From positions 558,001 to 622,000 of the forward strand of contig NZ_CP079737.1 of NCBI RefSeq assembly GCF_019916025.1: a DNA stretch of 64,000 nucleotides, in the 5' to 3' direction. Numbering within the stretch: position 1 is the stretch's first letter; each line of letters starts with the position of its first letter. Positions 56,938 through 64,000 of the stretch are shown here, piece by piece. The position numbers were made by a program, and so were the translations under genes. The notes under the pieces are model-generated. The model worked only from the letters and a program-made list of their open reading frames with translations. It did no database searches and had not been told where the DNA came from. This stretch comes from Paraclostridium bifermentans. Its GTDB lineage: Bacteria > Bacillota > Clostridia > Peptostreptococcales > Peptostreptococcaceae.

Positions 56938-57035
56938 GTTTGCTTACTTATAGTATATATAACAAAATAATGTAAATAATAAATTAGTGAGTATAAAACT
57001 AAATTACATAATGTAAGTATATATAGGAGGCTTAA

Positions 57036-60569
<3,534 letters not shown>

Positions 60570-60571
60570 TT

Positions 60572-60602
60572 AAAAAAGAGAGAATTTTATTCTCTCTTTT
60601 TT
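60572..60602 (+). terminator. Terminator after nifJ
   Basis: AAAAAAGAGAGAA pairs with TTCTCTCTTTTTT around a short T/A loop. Confidence 0.92.
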
Positions 60603-60619
60603 CTAATTGAGTTTTTATA

Positions 60620-60647
60620 GAATAATAATATATTGATTTGCAAATTA
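60620..60647 (+). promoter_or_regulatory. Sigma-G-like promoter of the SASP gene
   Basis: GAATA at 60620-60624, 16 bases, then CAAATTA at 60641-60647, 34 bases before the coding start. It resembles the forespore consensus GNATA-N16/18-CATNNTA with one -10 mismatch, and SASP genes are classic sigma-G targets. Confidence 0.5.
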
Positions 60648-60680
60648 TATACTAGAAGACACTTTAAGGAGGACATAAAA

Positions 60681-60902
60681 ATGGCGAATAAACCATTAGT
60701 GAGTAATGCAAAGCAAGCTTTAAATGAAATGAAATTAGAAATAGCCAATGAATTAGGTCCCTTGAATCTTAATTTAGAACAAAGTAATATTTCATTTAAT
60801 AAAAATGAAGATATACCTGGAAGTTTAGGAGCAGTTATGTCTAAAAAATTAGTTCAAATGGGAGAAGAAATTCTATTAAGAGAATACAATAATAAAAAAT
60901 AA
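60681..60902 (+). CDS. Alpha/beta-type small acid-soluble spore protein
   Basis: A 73-residue DNA-binding protein of the spore core. The GPR protease cleavage region EIANELGPLNLN is near residue 19, and the second conserved block PGSLGAVMSKKLVQMGEEIL is near 46. It coats DNA in the dormant spore, protecting it from damage. ATG 60681 follows AAGGAGGAC; the longer frame from 60633 is not used. Monocistronic, flanked by terminators. Proves that the organism sporulates. Confidence 0.94.
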   Translation: MANKPLVSNAKQALNEMKLEIANELGPLNLNLEQSNISFNKNEDIPGSLGAVMSKKLVQMGEEILLREYNNKK

Positions 60903-61002
60903 TATTAAATTTAATTTCTAGAATTTATTTAAGGTTATTTTAAGCTTTATGATTTATAATAATTTTATAATAAAATAAAAAACTATCAAAATACTTTCCC
61001 TT

Positions 61003-61033
61003 AAAAATCACTTACATTATGTAAGTGATTTTT
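61003..61033 (+). terminator. Terminator after the SASP gene
   Basis: AAAAATCACTTAC pairs with GTAAGTGATTTTT around ATTAT, then a T-run. It lies about 100 bases after the stop; the sequence between is AT-rich and empty. Confidence 0.88.
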
Positions 61034-61039
61034 TTATTT

Positions 61040-61078
61040 GAAAAAATAAAAGAGCTTCAACAAAATAGTTGAAGCCCT
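61040..61078 (-). terminator. Terminator of the tRNA-Leu gene
   Basis: On the minus strand, GCTTCAAC and GTTGAAGC (61054-61075) form a stem followed by CTTTTATTTTTT, 14 bases beyond the tRNA 3' end. Confidence 0.85.
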
Positions 61079-61091
61079 TCTAAAAACTTAT

Positions 61092-61178
61092 TGGTGCCGG
61101 TTGTGGGACTTGAACCCACACGGTATCACTACCAACGGATTTTGAGTCCGCCCCGTCTGCCGATTCCAGCAAACCGGC
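61092..61178 (-). tRNA. tRNA-Leu (anticodon CAA)
   Basis: An 87-base class II tRNA. The acceptor GCCGGTT pairs with AACCGGC. Anticodon stem GCGGA/TCCGT encloses CTCAAAA with anticodon CAA. A long variable arm (TGGTAGTGATACCG) and T-loop GTTCAAGTC are present, and CCA is encoded. It reads UUG codons. Confidence 0.95.
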
Positions 61179-61191
61179 TCGTTACAATTCT

Positions 61192-61220
61192 ATTATAACA
61201 GTAATAAAAACGTTTTGCAA
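61192..61220 (-). promoter_or_regulatory. Promoter of tRNA-Leu
   Basis: On the minus strand, TTGCAA (61215-61220), a 17-base spacer and TATAAT (61192-61197) lie 13 bases before the tRNA 5' end. Confidence 0.85.
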
Positions 61221-61316
61221 TATATTTAGCCTTAATATACATTCAATAATATGGTAATATTAAATATAATACGAATTGGTAATAATAGAGAGGATAAATA
61301 ATTAGGAGTGATAAAT

Positions 61317-63941
61317 TTGGAAAAAACGTTAATTATAATAGATGGAAATTCAATTGTTAATAGGGCATTTTATGCATTGCCTGATTTAACTAATAAAAAA
61401 GGGCTACATACAAATGCAATATTTGGTTTCACAAATATGCTATTTAAGTTGATAGATACATATAAACCTACACATATTAGTGTTGCATTTGATAAAAAAG
61501 CTCCGACTTTTAGACATTTAGAGTATAAGGAATATAAAGCTGGAAGAAAAAAAATGCCAGATGAATTAAAACAACAGTTAGAACCGTTAAAAAATTTATT
61601 AGATGCATTTAATATAAATCGTTTAGAAATTGAAGGATATGAAGCTGATGACATAATAGGTACTGTATCTTTAAAAGCAGAGCAAGATGGATATAAAGTT
61701 TATATAGTAACAGGAGACAAAGATGCAATTCAATTAGCTTCAAAGACTACAACTACGCTTATAACTAAAAAAGGAGTAGGAGAAGTTGAAGAATATGATT
61801 TCAATGGAGTTGAGGAAAAGTATGGAATGACACCTACTCAATTTATAGATTTAAAAGGGCTTATGGGAGATAAGTCAGATAACATACCTGGAGTACCTGG
61901 AATTGGAGAGGTTACAGGTATTAAACTTATAAAAGAATTCGGAAGTATTGAAAATATAATAGAAAATATTGATTCAGTAAAAGGAAGTCCTAGGAAAAAA
62001 ATCGAAGAAAATAAAGAGCTTGCTATAATGAGTAAAAGGTTAGCTACAATAATTAGAGATGTTCCAATTGATTTTGATTTAGAAAAATTAGAATTTGGAA
62101 ATTATGATAAGTCAAAACTAATAGAGGTATTTAATGAACTTGATTTCAACAGCTTAATAGCTAGGTTGGATTCAAACGCAGAAGAATTAAAAGTAATAGT
62201 AAATAAACTTGAAGACGTTAAAGAATTTATAAACAAAGCAAAAAATAGTAAAAAGCTAATATTAAAAACTATTTCTAAAAGCGGAAATATTCTAGAAAAA
62301 AACATAATGCAAATTTATTTAAGTGTTGATGGAGAAGAATTATTTTGGGTTGATGAAAGTCAAATAGATGAAATAAAGGAACTATTAGTAGATGAAGATT
62401 TAAGAGTTTATGGATATAACTTAAAAGAAGATTATATAGCTCTAAGACCTTATGGAATATCTTTAAGTAATATTTACTTTGATATAGCTATAGCAGAGTA
62501 TTTAATAGACTCTAGCAGCTCTAACTATACATATGATTCAATTGCGATGAACTATTTTGGACAAAAAATAAAATCATCTGAAGAATTGTTAGGGAAAGGC
62601 GTTAAAGCAAAACAATATGAAGATCTAGAAAAAGAAGAACTAGACAATACAATTGGAAGCATAGTTCAATTAGTTGAAAAAGTAACTCCTAAAATGGAAG
62701 AAAAATTAGTTGATATGGATATGGACGGTCTGTTTTACCATGTAGAAATGCCTTTAGTAGAAGTGCTAGGATATATGGAGTATGAAGGTGTTATGGTAGA
62801 TAAAGATAAATTAATAGAATTAGGTGAAGAATTTAAAATATCTATAGATAAACTAGAAAAAGACATATACAATCTTGCAGGAGAAGAATTTAACATTAAT
62901 TCTCCAAAACAGTTAGGTGTTATTTTATTTGAAAAATTAGAACTTCCAGTAATTAAAAAGACTAAAACAGGATATTCAACTAATGCTGAAGTATTAGAAC
63001 ACTTAAGTGATAAGCATGAAATTATAGACAAGATAACTGAATATAGACAAATTGTAAAGTTAAAATCTACTTATGTAGACGGGCTTATAAATATAATAAA
63101 TCCTATAAGTCACAGAATCCATTCATCATTTAATCAAACAATAACAACAACTGGAAGGATTTCATCTACAGATCCTAACTTACAAAACATACCTGTAAGG
63201 TTAGAATTAGGTAGAAATATAAGAAAAGTATTTATAGCAGATAAAGGCTTTAAATTAGTAGATGCAGACTACTCACAAATCGAATTAAGGGTTCTAGCAC
63301 ATATGAGTCAAGATGAGCATATGATAGATGCATTTAACCATAACGTAGATATTCATACTAAAACTGCATCACAAGTATTTGGTATTGATATAAATGATGT
63401 AACAAGTGAGCAAAGAAGTGCCGCAAAAGCAGTAAACTTTGGTATAGTATATGGTATAAGTGATTTTGGATTAGCTAAAAATTTACATATACCAGTTAAG
63501 GAAGCAAAAAACTATATTGATAGTTACTTAAATACTTATGAAGATATAAAATCATATATGGATAGTACAATTGAAGAAGCAAAAGAAGATGGATACGTAA
63601 AAACTATTTTAAATAGAAGAAGATATATACCGGAAATAAAATCTTCTAATACAATACTTAAAAATTTAGGAAAAAGATTGGCTATGAATGCGCCGATACA
63701 AGGAAGTGCCGCTGACATCATAAAAATAGCTATGGTTAATGTGCATAAAAAATTAGAAGAAAGAGATTTAAAATCCAAATTAGTGCTTCAAGTTCACGAT
63801 GAACTTATAATTGAATGCATTGAAGATGAAGTAGAAGAAGTATCTAAGATTGTAAAAGATGAAATGGAACATGCTGTATCTATGGATGTTAATTTAGATG
63901 TAGATTTAAATACCGGATACTCTTGGTATGAAACAAAGTAG
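61317..63941 (+). CDS. polA: DNA polymerase I
   Basis: A polymerase of about 874 residues. The 5'-3' exonuclease domain (1-290) shows IDGNSIVNRAFYALP, EADDIIGT, VTGDKDAIQLA and MGDKSDNIPGVPGIG. The middle 3'-5' exonuclease-like domain (about 295-460) lacks the usual DxE at its start, so proofreading is probably inactive, as in Bacillus enzymes. The polymerase domain has motif A DADYSQIELRVLAH, motif B RSAAKAVNFGIVYG and motif C QVHDELIIE. GTG 61308 is inside TTAGGAGTGAT; TTG 61317 is preferred. Followed 8 bases later by coaE. Confidence 0.96.
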   Translation: MEKTLIIIDGNSIVNRAFYALPDLTNKKGLHTNAIFGFTNMLFKLIDTYKPTHISVAFDKKAPTFRHLEYKEYKAGRKKMPDELKQQLEPLKNLLDAFNINRLEIEGYEADDIIGTVSLKAEQDGYKVYIVTGDKDAIQLASKTTTTLITKKGVGEVEEYDFNGVEEKYGMTPTQFIDLKGLMGDKSDNIPGVPGIGEVTGIKLIKEFGSIENIIENIDSVKGSPRKKIEENKELAIMSKRLATIIRDVPIDFDLEKLEFGNYDKSKLIEVFNELDFNSLIARLDSNAEELKVIVNKLEDVKEFINKAKNSKKLILKTISKSGNILEKNIMQIYLSVDGEELFWVDESQIDEIKELLVDEDLRVYGYNLKEDYIALRPYGISLSNIYFDIAIAEYLIDSSSSNYTYDSIAMNYFGQKIKSSEELLGKGVKAKQYEDLEKEELDNTIGSIVQLVEKVTPKMEEKLVDMDMDGLFYHVEMPLVEVLGYMEYEGVMVDKDKLIELGEEFKISIDKLEKDIYNLAGEEFNINSPKQLGVILFEKLELPVIKKTKTGYSTNAEVLEHLSDKHEIIDKITEYRQIVKLKSTYVDGLINIINPISHRIHSSFNQTITTTGRISSTDPNLQNIPVRLELGRNIRKVFIADKGFKLVDADYSQIELRVLAHMSQDEHMIDAFNHNVDIHTKTASQVFGIDINDVTSEQRSAAKAVNFGIVYGISDFGLAKNLHIPVKEAKNYIDSYLNTYEDIKSYMDSTIEEAKEDGYVKTILNRRRYIPEIKSSNTILKNLGKRLAMNAPIQGSAADIIKIAMVNVHKKLEERDLKSKLVLQVHDELIIECIEDEVEEVSKIVKDEMEHAVSMDVNLDVDLNTGYSWYETK

Positions 63942-63949
63942 GTGATAAG

Positions 63950-64000
63950 ATGTTGGTAATTGGACTAACAGGAAACATAGGCTGTGGAAAAAGCAGTTTG
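63950..64000 (+). CDS. coaE: Dephospho-CoA kinase, N-terminus only
   Basis: The first 17 codons are visible before the window ends. They read MLVIGLTGNIGCGKSSL, with the P-loop GNIGCGKS and the GLTGNI start typical of CoaE, which phosphorylates dephospho-CoA. The ribosome binding site TAGGTGAT overlaps the polA stop, and the polA-coaE order is common in Firmicutes. Confidence 0.85.
   Translation, partial: MLVIGLTGNIGCGKSSL

Overview
The window is about 30% GC outside the rRNA genes and comes from a spore-forming, anaerobic, low-GC Firmicute of the Peptostreptococcaceae. Several lines support this: the 16S rRNA sequence, which by memory looks closest to Terrisporobacter and relatives and belongs to the same family as Clostridioides difficile; spore genes (an alpha/beta SASP, a SpoVB-like flippase, a CdeC-like exosporium protein, a lysine-rich CotL-like protein); pyruvate:ferredoxin oxidoreductase; and AGGAGG-type ribosome binding sites with many TTG starts. 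Species assignment is inference, since no alignment could be run.

Layout. 1-2.4 kb: end of a GntR/UTRA regulator with nagA and nagB (amino-sugar catabolism). 2.6-6.9 kb: XRE-cupin regulator and potABCD (polyamine uptake); potC appears to begin at a non-standard ATT codon. 7.0-7.7 kb: membrane-anchored GH73 glucosaminidase. 7.7-12.8 kb: complete rRNA operon (16S, tRNA-Ala, 23S, 5S) followed by a 152-bp imperfect palindrome and a partial direct repeat of it. 13.1-14.5 kb: UDP-GlcNAc 2-epimerase and a small unknown protein. 14.6-26.7 kb: five overlapping or abutting genes. The last two are addB and addA; the first three (degenerate AddB-like protein, UvrD-like helicase, Cas4/AddB-like nuclease) look like a second, split AddAB-type machine. 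27-34.4 kb: compact siroheme reductase, CNNM/CBS membrane protein, pepT, nadK-yfcE, an RluA-type pseudouridine synthase, a nucleoid-associated protein and acpP.

34.5-36.6 kb holds a tandem array of very small Trp/Cys-rich membrane proteins, four of them clear paralogues and two too short for a 60-residue cut-off, just upstream of a CcpA-like LacI regulator. 37.9-44.5 kb is a complete histidine-to-glutamate pathway ending in one-carbon transfer to tetrahydrofolate (hutH, hutU, ftcD, hutI, fchA). 44.6-50.9 kb is a spore-surface neighbourhood: CotL-like protein, acidic unknown protein, a structured non-coding RNA (probable 6S RNA), two beta-propeller-like proteins flanking a CdeC-like cysteine-rich protein, and SpoVB. 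Several of these genes and the small membrane proteins share AC-N16/17-CATAnnnTA sequences typical of mother-cell sigma-K promoters, which suggests a spore-envelope regulon spread over about 13 kb and interrupted by ccpA and the hut operon.

50.9-64 kb: PHP phosphatase, MocR regulator, DUF896 protein, M18 aminopeptidase, LysR regulator, lipoprotein, pyruvate:ferredoxin oxidoreductase, SASP, tRNA-Leu, DNA polymerase I and the start of coaE. Most genes are separated by strong intrinsic terminators, several of them long perfect palindromes shared by convergent genes. No CRISPR array, insertion sequence, integrase or prophage gene was seen.
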